A stretch of 64,000 nt of DNA from Undibacterium hunanense (GTDB taxonomy: Bacteria; Pseudomonadota; Gammaproteobacteria; Burkholderiales; Burkholderiaceae_D): NCBI RefSeq assembly GCF_014284335.1, contig NZ_JACOGF010000004.1, positions 62,001-126,000 of the forward strand. The letters run 5' to 3'. The first letter of the stretch is position 1. Every line of letters starts with the position of its first letter. A model generated the notes under the pieces. It searched no databases, was not told where the DNA came from, and was given only the letters and a program-made list of their open reading frames with translations. Shown one piece after another: positions 1-9,293 of this stretch. The translations under genes were made by a program, and so were the position numbers.

Positions 1-217
1 TTGACGTATCCACCTGACAAGCGGCAAGAAAATGCGTCAAATCCCCGTGTTGCACGGGGGAAGAAATAATGAAATTCAGAACTGAGCCATAATCTGCATT
101 ACCCAGTTCATGGTAGTCACAAGAAATTCGTCGCATTGGAAATTTTTTAAATGATTATTTTGGCAATCTAACCCTGAGCGAGATTTTTTCGCCTAAGCTT
201 GGAAAAGATTTTGAAAA
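1..217. other. window edge, no convincing gene
   Basis: No supportable gene. The first plus-strand frame is open from the edge to a TAA at 67-69 and could be the last 22 codons of a gene cut by the window, but an open stretch this short is expected by chance. A perfect 7-bp hairpin (CCCCGTG, loop TTG) sits at 43-59 without a T-run. The remainder is A+T rich. Confidence 0.4.
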
Positions 218-769
218 TTATCTTTCCCGCTCTTTCTCCCACAACACATCACTCCCCCCCGCATAGCGGTTCAATACCCGCGACAACACAAACAGCAAAT
301 CTGACAGCCTGTTCATATACTGCCTTGGGGCTTCGTTAATCGTTTCGGTAGCACCGACGCTGACGATGGCGCGTTCTGCGCGGCGGCAGACGGTGCGGCA
401 GACGTTGGCGGTGGCGGCGGCGCGTGATCCGCCGGGCAGGATGAAATCCTTGAGCGGTGGCAGGTCGGCATTGTATTTTTCCAGCAGGGCGTCCAGCCTT
501 GTGACCTGGGCTTCGGTGATCATGGTGTAGCCGGGGATGCAGAGTTCGCCGCCCATGTCGAACAGGTCATGCTGGATGGACACCAGTTCATGCTTCATCT
601 GTTCTGGCATGTCTTCGCACAGTAATACACCGATCTGTGAGTTCAGTTCATCCACATCGCCCATGGCGTGCACGCGCAGGGCGTCTTTGGCGATGCGGCT
701 GCCGTCACCCAGGCCGGTGGTGCCGGCATCGCCGGTACGTGTTGCAATTTTTGAGAGTCGATTACCCAT
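218..769 (-). CDS. cob(I)alamin adenosyltransferase, PduO type
   Basis: Transfers the 5'-deoxyadenosyl group of ATP to cob(I)alamin to make coenzyme B12, in the cytoplasm. The 183-residue length is normal for the PduO family. The N-terminal ATP-binding motif TRTGDAGTTGLGDG occupies residues 10-23, and the C-terminal helix motif NRLSDLLFVLSR, part of the ATP and cobalamin site, lies near residue 155. The gene stands alone and is divergent from the FAD-linked oxidase at 865. No other cobalamin gene is in the window, so it may serve salvage rather than de novo synthesis (inference). The start is an ATG at 769 with no strong Shine-Dalgarno sequence. The family call is firm; preference for cobalamin or a cobyrinic acid derivative cannot be read from sequence. 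Confidence 0.93.
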   Translation of the reverse strand: MGNRLSKIATRTGDAGTTGLGDGSRIAKDALRVHAMGDVDELNSQIGVLLCEDMPEQMKHELVSIQHDLFDMGGELCIPGYTMITEAQVTRLDALLEKYNADLPPLKDFILPGGSRAAATANVCRTVCRRAERAIVSVGATETINEAPRQYMNRLSDLLFVLSRVLNRYAGGSDVLWEKERER

Positions 770-864
770 GGCACATGAAATAAGGAGAGAAGTTGGAAAG
801 GATACGGCAAATTCTGGCCGAACACAGCATAATAGAGCGCATCACGACTAATCTGGACTGCATT

Positions 865-2280
865 ATGAATCATCCTGCCCCTATCGCAAGTGTCAGAACG
901 CCTTTACCCGCCAGCTTGCTGCAAGCCTTGCAGAGCCTGCTGGAAGACCGTTTCAGCACCGCCCAGGCCGTGCGTTTGCATCATGGTCGTGACGAATCTT
1001 CTTATGACCCCATGCCGCCGGAAGGGGTAGCATTTGCCCAGAGTACGGAAGAGGTGGCGGCCATTGTCAAGCTATGCCATGAGCAGGGCGTGCCGGTGAT
1101 ACCGTATGGTGCGGGGTCGTCGCTGGAAGGCCATATCCTGGCATTGCACGGCGGTATTACCATTGATTTGTCGCAGATGAACAATATGGTGGCCGTGCAT
1201 GCCGAAGACCTGACTGCCACCGTGCAGGCAGGTGTCACGCGCAAGCAGTTGAATGTGGAGATTCGTGATACCGGCCTGTTTTTTCCTATCGACCCCGGTG
1301 CGGATGCCAGCCTGGGTGGTATGGCTGCAACGCGGGCTTCGGGTACCAATGCAGTACGCTATGGCACCATGCGTGAAAATGTGTTGGCGCTGACGGTGGT
1401 GACAGCAGACGGGCGCATCATTCGCACCGGTTCACGCGCCAAGAAATCGTCTGCCGGTTACGACCTGACACGCGTCTTTGTCGGCAGTGAAGGCACGCTG
1501 GGCATTATCACCGAAGTGACAGTCAGGCTCTATCCTTTGCCAGAGGCAATTTCGGCGGCGGTATGCAGTTTCCCGGATAATGCCGATGCGGTGAATACGG
1601 TTATCCAGACCATACAGATGGGTGTGCCGATTGCGCGGGTAGAATTTCTGGATGCGAATGGCGTGCGCGCCATCAACGCGCACGATAAACTGAACCTGCC
1701 TGTCAAGCCTTTGCTGCTGTTTGAATTTCATGGCAGCGAGAACGGTGTCAAGGAACAGGCGGAGCTGGTGCAAGAAATTGCCGCTGCCAACGGTGCCGGT
1801 GATTTTGAATGGGCTACCAAGCCGGAAGAGCGTTCGCGTTTATGGGCGGCCAGGCACAATGCTTATTTTGCCCTGTTGCAATTGCGCCCGGGTTCACGGG
1901 CAATTTCCACGGATTGCTGCGTACCGATTTCACGCCTGGCTGAATGTATCAGTGAAACCCAGATCGATTGTGAAAACCATGGCATCCTGTATTCCATCAT
2001 TGGCCATGTTGGTGATGGCAATTTCCACGTGTTGATGCTGGTTGATCCGGATAGCAGTGAAGAAATTGCCACAGCGGAAGCCATCAACCAGCGTATGGTC
2101 AGCCGTGCCATTGCCATGGATGGTACCTGTACCGGTGAGCATGGAGTGGGCATGCACAAGATGGGTTTTCTGATCGAAGAACACGGAACGGATGCCATTC
2201 ACATGATGCGCATGCTGAAGCAGGCTTTTGATCCAAAGAATATCCTGAACCCGGGCAAAGTACTTGCATGGAATGAATAG
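865..2280 (+). CDS. FAD-linked oxidase, D-lactate dehydrogenase/GlcD family
   Basis: Predicted flavoprotein oxidising a D-2-hydroxy acid such as D-lactate or glycolate, passing electrons to the respiratory chain or a cytochrome. The N-terminal half is a PCMH-type FAD-binding domain with PYGAGSSLEGH at about residues 80-90. The C-terminal half is the FAD-oxidase domain with GHVGDGNFH and GEHGVG, which are typical of the GlcD/DLD group. I chose the ATG at 865 (471 residues) because it matches the family length. However, an in-frame TTG at 793 has a better ribosome site (AAGGAG at 782-787) and would add 24 residues. No GlcE or GlcF partner is adjacent, which favours a single-subunit D-lactate dehydrogenase over the glycolate oxidase complex. 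Confidence 0.85.
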   Translation: MNHPAPIASVRTPLPASLLQALQSLLEDRFSTAQAVRLHHGRDESSYDPMPPEGVAFAQSTEEVAAIVKLCHEQGVPVIPYGAGSSLEGHILALHGGITIDLSQMNNMVAVHAEDLTATVQAGVTRKQLNVEIRDTGLFFPIDPGADASLGGMAATRASGTNAVRYGTMRENVLALTVVTADGRIIRTGSRAKKSSAGYDLTRVFVGSEGTLGIITEVTVRLYPLPEAISAAVCSFPDNADAVNTVIQTIQMGVPIARVEFLDANGVRAINAHDKLNLPVKPLLLFEFHGSENGVKEQAELVQEIAAANGAGDFEWATKPEERSRLWAARHNAYFALLQLRPGSRAISTDCCVPISRLAECISETQIDCENHGILYSIIGHVGDGNFHVLMLVDPDSSEEIATAEAINQRMVSRAIAMDGTCTGEHGVGMHKMGFLIEEHGTDAIHMMRMLKQAFDPKNILNPGKVLAWNE

Positions 2281-2511
2281 TTTGCCACGCGGCATGTTTA
2301 TCTGCGCAACTTCAGTAGTAGTACAGATGCCCGTTTCGTTGCTTTATTTTATGATGTAAGACTAATTTTTTTGCATACTGAAGTTGCTTGCATTGCATCA
2401 TCAAGTTTGTGCATGGGCAATTTTAGGGAATTTTGTGCGACCAGGTTGGTCCATACAGGGCCACCAGCCTGGTTCGATCTGGTTTACACCCATTATTTAT
2501 CTGGAATACGA

Positions 2512-3399
2512 ATGGCAACACGTCTACCGCCAGTCCATGCGCTTTCGGCTTTTGAGGCCGCTGCCCGTCATAATTCATTTGCTGTTGCGGCAGAAGAACT
2601 TTGTATTACGCCATCTGCCCTGTCACACCGCATACGTTTGCTGGAAGAGCATTTATGCGAGCGTGTCTTTGTCAGGGAAGGGCGCAGTGTCACCCTGACT
2701 GAGTTTGGCCGCCGCTACCTGGACGTGGTGCGGGGTGCCTTGCGTACCCTGTCTGATTTTCCTTTGCCAAACAAGGTTGCACAAAATCAGTTGCGGGTGA
2801 AAGTGACAGTGCCGCCGACGTTTGCGCGTTATATGTTCATGCCCAGGCTGGCTGGTTTTACCAGGCAATATCCAGAAATTGAAATTGAAGTGTTTCTGTT
2901 TGTGCCGCTGTATGACCTTAGCCTTTCAGAAAGTGACGTCGAAGTGCGTTTTGGCGCTGGTGAATATCCCAACCTTGTGACCCGCAAATTATTTGTGGAA
3001 CCCAGTTTTGTGGTGGCCAGCCCGGCGTATCTGAAAACCTTGCCCGCCATGCAGACCCCGGCTGATTTGCGGCATGCCAAATTATTGCGGTCTGCGCTGG
3101 AACCCTGGCAGCCCTGGTTTGAAGTGGCCGGTCTGGATTGGCCAGAGCCGACTACCGGTTTACGTGTAGATGATTTGGGTCTGTTGCTGGAAGCCGTCAA
3201 GCATGGTCACGGTATAGGTCTGACACGCCAGCATTTTGCGCAAGAGATGATACGTCGTGGCGATGTGGTCAGGGTGTTTGAAACGCAATTGGCAACGCCG
3301 CCGCATTCGTATTATCTGGTGCATGAGGCACAGGCCAATATACGTCCTGAGGTACAGTTGTTTATTGACTGGATGCAAGCGACGTATCAGCAGGCGTAA
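2512..3399 (+). CDS. LysR-family transcriptional regulator, GcvA-like
   Basis: DNA-binding regulator of 295 residues. The N-terminus has the winged helix-turn-helix typical of the GcvA subgroup (LSAFEAAARHNSFAVAAEEL, then TPSALSHRIRLLEEHL), followed by a periplasmic-binding-protein-like effector domain from about residue 90. I chose the ATG at 2512; the frame is open upstream to 2371, but those residues do not resemble the family. LysR regulators often control a divergent neighbour, but here the upstream neighbour is co-directional and the downstream gene is convergent, so the target is not obvious. The last 38 bases overlap the convergent 3' end of the GGDEF-EAL gene. The effector is unknown. 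Confidence 0.88.
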   Translation: MATRLPPVHALSAFEAAARHNSFAVAAEELCITPSALSHRIRLLEEHLCERVFVREGRSVTLTEFGRRYLDVVRGALRTLSDFPLPNKVAQNQLRVKVTVPPTFARYMFMPRLAGFTRQYPEIEIEVFLFVPLYDLSLSESDVEVRFGAGEYPNLVTRKLFVEPSFVVASPAYLKTLPAMQTPADLRHAKLLRSALEPWQPWFEVAGLDWPEPTTGLRVDDLGLLLEAVKHGHGIGLTRQHFAQEMIRRGDVVRVFETQLATPPHSYYLVHEAQANIRPEVQLFIDWMQATYQQA

Positions 3400-5749
3400 A
3401 CGCTGACACAGACAGGCTGTTTTGCTTTTGCAGGGCCAGCCATTTATCCAGCGGCATGGGGCGGAAAAATAAAAATCCCTGCATCGAAGCACAGCCGTTG
3501 GCGATCAGGAAATCGGCCTGCTCCCTGGTTTCTACCCCTTCAGCCACTACACGTAATCCCAGATGGGATGCCATCGACAATATCGACTGTACGATGGCCG
3601 TGTCGTTGGCATCATCTGGCGTATCCTGGACAAAACTCTTGTCGATCTTCAGTTCATACAGGGGCAGTTTTTTCAGGTAAGCCAAGCTGGAATAGCCGGT
3701 ACCAAAATCATCAATCGAAAAACGTATGCCCAGTTTGGTCAGTTCGACCATGCGGGCGATGGTGTCTTGCAGGTTTTCTATCAGCAAGCCCTCGGTCACT
3801 TCCAGTATCAGTCTGGCTGGCGGTGCGCCGGTGTTCTTCAATACCTGTTTCACCTTTTCTACAAAGTCGACCTGACGGAATTGTTTGGGGCTGACATTGA
3901 CAGACAGCGGTATGTCCCAGCCTGCCTGCTGCAGTTGCAACAGCGCCAGGCAACCCTGCTCCATAACCCAGTCGCCCAGGCGCAGAATCATGCCGGATTC
4001 TTCTGCCACAGGAATGAATATGGCGGGTGAAATGGGGCCGCGTTCAGGGTGGGTCCAGCGCATCAGCATTTCGCCGCCGACGGGTGTGCCATGCCGGTCA
4101 ACCTGGGGCTGTATGTGCATTTGCAACTGCCCACCAGAAATCGCTTCACTGAGTTCACGCTCGACAGTCAGCCTTTGTTCGACTTCGGACTGCATGCCGG
4201 TTTCGTAAAAGGAGATCTGATTTCTACCGCAGGATTTGGCGCGGAACATCGCAGTATCGGCTTCGCGCAGCAAATCATGGGCACTCTGGTTTTCGCGCGG
4301 CAGCAAGGTGATGCCTATGCTGCAGGTGGTGTTGTACTGCATGCCGTTGATATCAAAAAACTGCGAAATGGCATAGCGTATTTTTTCAGCAACCGCCTGC
4401 GCTGCGTGGGCGCTGACTGCCACATCATTGGATACATGGCAGAGCAAGACCACGAATTCGTCGCCACCTATGTGGGCGACCGTATCGACTTCACGCAGGG
4501 ACAGGCTGAGCCTTTCTGCTACCTGTATCAGCAAGGCATCACCGACGGCATGGCCACGTGCATCATTGATGTATTTGAAATGATCCAGGTCAATAAACAG
4601 CACGGCGCTGAACATATTGCTGCGCCTGGCTGTTGCCAGCAATATGCCCATCCTGTCGAGCAGCAGGCGGCGGTTGGGCAGGCCTGTCAGCACATCAAAA
4701 TAGGCCAGTCTGTGTATGTGTTCCTGGGCTTTCTTGCGTTCGCTGATGTCACGTCCGGTAGCGACCCAGTGCGCGTACTGACCGGCATCATTGGCTAGCG
4801 GGACGATATCAGCTTCTATCCAGAATTCATTGCCGTCACGGGTGTAGCAGATCAATTCTATGTGCACGGATTCGCAAGTGATCAGGGCATGGCTCAGGCG
4901 TTCCAGTTCTTCGGTCTGGGTGCGTGGTCCCTGTAAAAATACTGGCGACTTGTCGATCACATCAATGCTGCTAAAACCGGTCTGGCGCACAAAGGCATCA
5001 TTCACAAAGACGATTTTCAGGCAACGTTTTCCTACGGCATCGGCATCCACATGGATGATCATGACCATATCATTGAGCCTGGCCACGGCGGCGACGATCA
5101 GACGCAGTTCTTCATTTGCCATGCGCAGCGACGATTGCCCCAATTGCAGTGACGCAGCAATCACGCGTTGCTGCTCCAGGCTACCATCCAGCCTTTGCAG
5201 CAACACCCCGCAAGAAATGGCCATCACAGCAGAAATAAAGGTGAAATTCAGAGTGACGATGATCAGTCGTAAAAAGGGATGCGAATCAAAGCCATAGACA
5301 TGCAGGCTGGGGTCGGCCAGGTAACCGACGACCAGCAGGCTGAGGGCAGACAGGAGCAGGGCCTGCATGGCATACCGCAGATTGAGCAGCAGCGATGTCA
5401 GGACCGGGAAGGCCATCAGGTAAATCAGGCCAGTCAGCCCTACCTTGATCAAAAACCAGACACCCAGCAGGTACAGGAACAGCAAAAAATTCCAGGCACG
5501 CTGGCGAAAGTTCAGAAACGGCAAGCGCCATATGGTGGCCACCCAGATCAGGGCGAAGATATCAACAACGACGACAGACCACAGGTTTTCACTGACAGCC
5601 AGGACAATGCTGGGAATGGCCGTGGCAGAGCCGAGTGCAAGTACAAAGAAGAGAATGGCTGACAATACCTGCTCGCGCCACTGATGAGTCTCATTCAGTG
5701 CCGAAGGAGTAAGCAAATAATAATTACGGATGAATTGAAAAACAGTCAT
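3362..5749 (-). CDS. membrane PAS-GGDEF-EAL cyclic-di-GMP protein
   Basis: A 795-residue inner-membrane protein that makes and/or degrades cyclic-di-GMP. The N-terminal roughly 190 residues hold about six hydrophobic segments of a sensor type I cannot name. A PAS domain follows (about 205-325), then GGDEF (about 345-500, intact signature GGDEF) and EAL (about 515-775). In the EAL domain the signature reads EML, while the downstream motifs EVTE, DDFGTGYSS and EGVET are present, so phosphodiesterase activity is plausible. The PAS domain has a LOV-like FLQGP stretch, but the photoactive cysteine position is not Cys (KSPVFLQ), so flavin photochemistry is unlikely. I chose the ATG at 5749 because AAGGAC lies about 10 bases upstream; an in-frame start at 5800 lacks this. 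Confidence 0.92.
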   Translation of the reverse strand: MTVFQFIRNYYLLTPSALNETHQWREQVLSAILFFVLALGSATAIPSIVLAVSENLWSVVVVDIFALIWVATIWRLPFLNFRQRAWNFLLFLYLLGVWFLIKVGLTGLIYLMAFPVLTSLLLNLRYAMQALLLSALSLLVVGYLADPSLHVYGFDSHPFLRLIIVTLNFTFISAVMAISCGVLLQRLDGSLEQQRVIAASLQLGQSSLRMANEELRLIVAAVARLNDMVMIIHVDADAVGKRCLKIVFVNDAFVRQTGFSSIDVIDKSPVFLQGPRTQTEELERLSHALITCESVHIELICYTRDGNEFWIEADIVPLANDAGQYAHWVATGRDISERKKAQEHIHRLAYFDVLTGLPNRRLLLDRMGILLATARRSNMFSAVLFIDLDHFKYINDARGHAVGDALLIQVAERLSLSLREVDTVAHIGGDEFVVLLCHVSNDVAVSAHAAQAVAEKIRYAISQFFDINGMQYNTTCSIGITLLPRENQSAHDLLREADTAMFRAKSCGRNQISFYETGMQSEVEQRLTVERELSEAISGGQLQMHIQPQVDRHGTPVGGEMLMRWTHPERGPISPAIFIPVAEESGMILRLGDWVMEQGCLALLQLQQAGWDIPLSVNVSPKQFRQVDFVEKVKQVLKNTGAPPARLILEVTEGLLIENLQDTIARMVELTKLGIRFSIDDFGTGYSSLAYLKKLPLYELKIDKSFVQDTPDDANDTAIVQSILSMASHLGLRVVAEGVETREQADFLIANGCASMQGFLFFRPMPLDKWLALQKQNSLSVSAFTPADTSLASSQ

Positions 5750-6165
5750 TGATGCTGTCCTTCTGAAATCAGTCCCATGAGCTGGCAATAGCCAGCTCAC
5801 CTCAGTTTACAGCCAGATACCTGCGCTAAATTGCCCGACCGCTTTACTGCATCTTGTCGTGACAATTTTATGCAAACCCTGCCTGGTGTCTTGCAAGCAC
5901 CTTGTTAAGCCAATGCGTCTTGATAACTTGGTAATACTATACCAACTTTATGCTTAATTCTTAAAATATATGCACCGCACCATTTGTACAGGCGATACAT
6001 GCACTGAAAACATATTAACACTATTGCAAAATATTCTGCTGATCTGGTAGTTACGGCTGACTATGTGCACGGCTTGAGGGGCGTTGCGCATTGATGCTGA
6101 GTATTGGCCCTGAATTAGTCCTGAATTAGTTCTGTATTAACCCTGAATTATTTTTTATTGGCTTT
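5750..6165. other. intergenic region with 11-bp tandem repeat
   Basis: A 416-base A+T-rich gap between two minus-strand genes. It should hold the promoter of the GGDEF-EAL gene. No coding potential is evident. The only structure I see is the tandem repeat at 6109-6152, listed separately. Confidence 0.5.
6109..6152. repeat. four contiguous 11-bp tandem units
   Basis: Units at 6109-6119 and 6120-6130 are identical (CCTGAATTAGT), 6131-6141 is degenerate (TCTGTATTAAC) and 6142-6152 is CCTGAATTATT. The units abut exactly and lie 14 bases past the stop codon of the aldo/keto reductase gene. Confidence 0.8.
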
Positions 6166-7098
6166 TTAATCAACATTCTTGCCGGCAGATGCAGACCACA
6201 ACGCAAACCACTGTTCCCGGCTGAGTTGTACACCCGTTGCCTGTACTGCTTCGGCTACGGCGGCGATTCTGCCTGAGCCGGTCAATACCATGGGGGATGC
6301 AGGATGTTTCAGTATCCATGCAAGCGCTACGACGCTGGGTGATACATCCAGTTCGCCAGCAATGCGTTGCAATGCCAGGCTGACGCGCTGGCCTTGTTCT
6401 GTCTGTTCATTGGCTGGCAGCATCAATTGCCCACCGCCCAGGGCAGACCAGATCATCGGTGCAATACGCAGACGCTGGCACTGATCCAGGCTGCCATCCA
6501 GCAACGGCTGCATATGCAGCAGGGACAGCTCTATCTGATTGGTTACCAGTGGGAAGCGCGAATTCAGCAAATCAAATTGTGCCGTGGTGAAATTCGACAC
6601 ACCAAAATGTTTGACCTTGCCGCTAGCTTGCAACTGGCGAAATGCTTCCGCCATGTCATCAGCATGCATCAATGGGTCAGGGCGATGGATGAGCAGCAGG
6701 TCCAGCTGTTCTATCTGCATGGCGCGCAGGGATTGTTCGGCAGATGCAATGATGTGGGCAGTGCTGGTATCGTAATGCTGGATGCCGTGGCTGGGACGCT
6801 GGTCCGATACCAGTTTGATGCCGCATTTGCTGACAAACTGCAATTGACGACGCAGGTGCGGGGCAAGTGCCAGTGCTTCACCCAGCAGGGTTTCACTCAG
6901 GTAATTGCCATAGATGTCGGCCTGGTCTACGGTAGTAATACCCAGCGCCAGGGCCTGTTCCAGAAAGCTGACTCTTTGTTGCGGTGTCATTTTCCAGTCG
7001 CCCAGACGCCACAGGCCAAGCACGATGCGGGAAAATTCAGGGCCAGCCGGTGCAACTTGCTGGCGTGGGCTGATGGTTTTTGTATGGGTGGTCGTCAT
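6166..7098 (-). CDS. aldo/keto reductase, YdhF-like
   Basis: NADPH-dependent reductase of carbonyl compounds with a TIM-barrel fold; cytoplasmic, 310 residues. The catalytic tetrad can be read: Asp and Tyr in DQADIYGNY, Lys in VSKCGIK and His in LLIHRPD. The sequence resembles the E. coli YdhF branch, which has no assigned physiological substrate. The gene lies 36 bases downstream of the DsbA-like gene on the same strand, so the two may be cotranscribed. The start is the ATG at 7098. Confidence 0.9.
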   Translation of the reverse strand: MTTTHTKTISPRQQVAPAGPEFSRIVLGLWRLGDWKMTPQQRVSFLEQALALGITTVDQADIYGNYLSETLLGEALALAPHLRRQLQFVSKCGIKLVSDQRPSHGIQHYDTSTAHIIASAEQSLRAMQIEQLDLLLIHRPDPLMHADDMAEAFRQLQASGKVKHFGVSNFTTAQFDLLNSRFPLVTNQIELSLLHMQPLLDGSLDQCQRLRIAPMIWSALGGGQLMLPANEQTEQGQRVSLALQRIAGELDVSPSVVALAWILKHPASPMVLTGSGRIAAVAEAVQATGVQLSREQWFALWSASAGKNVD

Positions 7099-7134
7099 CG
7101 GTGTTCGCTTATTCTTTATGATGGTGATGCAGGT

Positions 7135-7785
7135 TTAAGCCTGTTGTATCTGTTTGAGTGTCGCTATCAGCTCATCGCGGGTGGTATAGCCCGACGCTAT
7201 CATATGCAGCGCATCCTGATGTACCAGCAGCAAAGCCGGGAAGCCGCGTATGCCCCAGCGCTGGCTTTGTTCAAAGTCTTGTCTTGCGTCAGACATGGTC
7301 ATGGGCGACAGCATGGTTTCGTGAAAGCTGATGGCGTCATAGCTGTCAGCGCCTTCGACGGCATTCAGGGCAGTAACGGCAATCTCTGACAATACGCCAA
7401 TATCGGTCACATCTTTGCCTTCGGCATAAAAACCATGCTGTATGGCATGAAACACGTTCAGGACGGCAGCGCTGGATACTTCATCCACCAGGGTGCGGGC
7501 GGCAACTACAGCACGGCAGGCGGGTTCTGTGTCATAGATGAAGCCGGGCTGTGACATGGCGTTGCCGCCAAAGGGCAGACCACTTCTTTCTTCCACATGC
7601 TTCCAGTGACTCAGGATGGTGGTTCTGGTGGTGTCATCCAGCACTTGCTGGTTATAGGCACGCAAGCCACCCAGTACCAGGTCAAGCCGGCTGCCGGGTA
7701 CGGCATCAAGCAAAGCCTGCAATTCAGGGCCAAAGCCATAGCACCATGAACACATGGGGTCGGCAACATAAATAAGGTGTGTCAT
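7135..7785 (-). CDS. DsbA-family thioredoxin-fold protein
   Basis: A 216-residue thioredoxin-fold protein. The N-terminal active site CSWC follows the first strand (VADPMCSWCYGFGPEL), and a cis-proline loop GFPALLLV sits near the C-terminus, as in FrnE/DsbA-like oxidoreductases. It has no signal peptide, so it acts in the cytoplasm, unlike classical DsbA. Substrates are unknown; thiol-disulfide exchange or glutathione-linked isomerisation are both possible. It is probably cotranscribed with the aldo/keto reductase. The ATG at 7785 is preferred over the adjacent in-frame GTG at 7788. Confidence 0.85.
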   Translation of the reverse strand: MTHLIYVADPMCSWCYGFGPELQALLDAVPGSRLDLVLGGLRAYNQQVLDDTTRTTILSHWKHVEERSGLPFGGNAMSQPGFIYDTEPACRAVVAARTLVDEVSSAAVLNVFHAIQHGFYAEGKDVTDIGVLSEIAVTALNAVEGADSYDAISFHETMLSPMTMSDARQDFEQSQRWGIRGFPALLLVHQDALHMIASGYTTRDELIATLKQIQQA

Positions 7786-8139
7786 CACTTGCTCTCATCG
7801 TCACATTGGTGGGCGTCAGACGGTCATTGTATAGAAAGTTGCTGCGTCTGGCAGCCAGCAGGAATTTTGTCTATCCATTCAGTGACCGGCTGTTTTTTGC
7901 CGGTGCAGGCAACAAGAAAGCGGGCAGCTGACATTGTCATATAGATATTTTTCATGATGACATGGCAAGTAAATGGCAAAAAATTTTGCAGTTCGGGTAT
8001 AATCCCCGGTTCTGTCCAAAATTTCCTCTTCAAGGCGTTTGATCGTTTGAATTTTCGTTGGGATTGAAAGTCCTGCCGAAACAGGTTTTTGTGGATTCTT
8101 TCTCTCTTAGGTTGGTGCAAATTAATTTGGGGGGTGGGG
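7786..8139. other. intergenic leader of the Rieske gene
   Basis: A 354-base divergent gap. A TATAAT at 7998-8003 preceded by GGG reads as a plus-strand -10 element; the upstream TGGCAA at 7974-7979 is a weak -35 with 18-base spacing. This would give the Rieske oxygenase gene a 5' leader of about 130 bases. The leader shows no riboswitch I recognise. A short minus-strand open frame here is not convincing. Confidence 0.4.
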
Positions 8140-9240
8140 ATGTCCGATCTGGCTTCTTTGTCTACACTCGCGCGTTCTGACGCGCAACTTCCGGTTCACG
8201 TGTATTTTGATGAAACGCTGCTACAGCGCGAAATCAAAGAATTATTTCAGTCTGGCCCACGTTATGTTGGCCATGAACTCATGGTGCCCAACGTTGGCGA
8301 CTTTGCTACGCTGGCTTCTGAAAACGAAGGCCGCATGCTGGTACGCAGCGCCCAGGGTATAGAGCTGTTGTCGAATGTGTGCCGTCACCGGCAGGCATTG
8401 ATGTTCAATGGCCGTGGCAATACCAATAATATTGTCTGCCCCTTGCATCGCTGGACGTATGACCTGAAAGGCGAGCTGATTGGCGCGCCGCACTTTGACG
8501 ACACACCTTGCCTGAACTTGCAGCGCACACCGCTGCAAAACTGGAATGGTCTGCTGTTCGAGCAAAACGGTTACAACGTCATGGAACGCATGGCAAGTCT
8601 CAGCGTGACCAAAGATCTCGATTTTAGCGATTACATGCTCGACCATGTCGAAGTGCATGAATGTGATTACAACTGGAAGACTTTCATTGAAGTTTATCTG
8701 GAAGATTATCACGTCGAACCTTTCCATCCTGGTCTTGGCAGTTTTGTTGCTTGCGATGATCTGCAATGGGAGTTTGGCGAGGATTACAGCGTACAAACCG
8801 TGGGCGTCAATAATGGTCTGCTGAAATCCGGTTCCGCCACCTATCAGCGCTGGCAGGAACAGGTGTTGAAGTTCCGCAAGGGGGAAACACCCAAGTACGG
8901 CGCGATTTGGTTGACCCTGTACCCGAACATCATGGTTGAATGGTATCCACACGTGCTGGTGGTGTCGACCCTGTGGCCAACGGCAACCGGCAAGACACGC
9001 AATGTGGTCGAGTTTTATTATCCGGAAGAAATCGTCCTGTTCGAGCGCGAATTCATCGCCGCCGAACGCGCCGCCTATATGGAAACCTGCGTTGAGGATG
9101 ACGAAATCGCCTTGCGCATGGATGCCGGACGCAAGATCTTGCTGGATCGCGGTGTCAGCGAAGTCGGGCCATATCAGTCACCCATGGAAGATGGCATGCA
9201 GCACTTCCATGAATGGTATCGAAGAAAAATCGCAATTTGA
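8140..9240 (+). CDS. Rieske non-heme iron oxygenase, alpha-subunit type
   Basis: A 366-residue ring-hydroxylating oxygenase-like protein. The N-terminal Rieske [2Fe-2S] site is complete: Cys81, His83, Cys100 and His103. The C-terminal catalytic domain has the mononuclear iron histidines His191 and His196 in DYHVEPFHPG. No beta subunit, ferredoxin or reductase gene is adjacent, so it is probably a homomeric type that borrows electron carriers. The substrate is unknown; families of this type act on aromatics, choline-like amines or sterols. The start is the ATG at 8140, preceded by a G-rich stretch; the upstream extension to 8089 has no family resemblance. Confidence 0.9.
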   Translation: MSDLASLSTLARSDAQLPVHVYFDETLLQREIKELFQSGPRYVGHELMVPNVGDFATLASENEGRMLVRSAQGIELLSNVCRHRQALMFNGRGNTNNIVCPLHRWTYDLKGELIGAPHFDDTPCLNLQRTPLQNWNGLLFEQNGYNVMERMASLSVTKDLDFSDYMLDHVEVHECDYNWKTFIEVYLEDYHVEPFHPGLGSFVACDDLQWEFGEDYSVQTVGVNNGLLKSGSATYQRWQEQVLKFRKGETPKYGAIWLTLYPNIMVEWYPHVLVVSTLWPTATGKTRNVVEFYYPEEIVLFEREFIAAERAAYMETCVEDDEIALRMDAGRKILLDRGVSEVGPYQSPMEDGMQHFHEWYRRKIAI

Positions 9241-9253
9241 AGTGTTTCAATAG

Positions 9254-9280
9254 GGGAGGCGTGTGCCTCCCTTATCTTTT
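9254..9280 (+). terminator. rho-independent terminator after Rieske gene
   Basis: Perfect 7-bp stem GGGAGGC / GCCTCCC (9254-9260 and 9265-9271) with a GTGT loop, followed by the T-rich TTATCTTTT. It separates the Rieske gene from the exporter gene. Confidence 0.7.
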
Positions 9281-9293
9281 GGAGCAAGGATTT

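Noticed and set aside
6367-7389. Plus-strand open frame of 340 codons across the aldo/keto reductase and DsbA-like genes
   Set aside because: It spans two recognisable minus-strand genes and their junction; no family resemblance.
7824-8120. Minus-strand open frame of 98 codons upstream of the Rieske gene
   Set aside because: No ribosome site, no conserved motif, and it covers the likely promoter of the Rieske gene.
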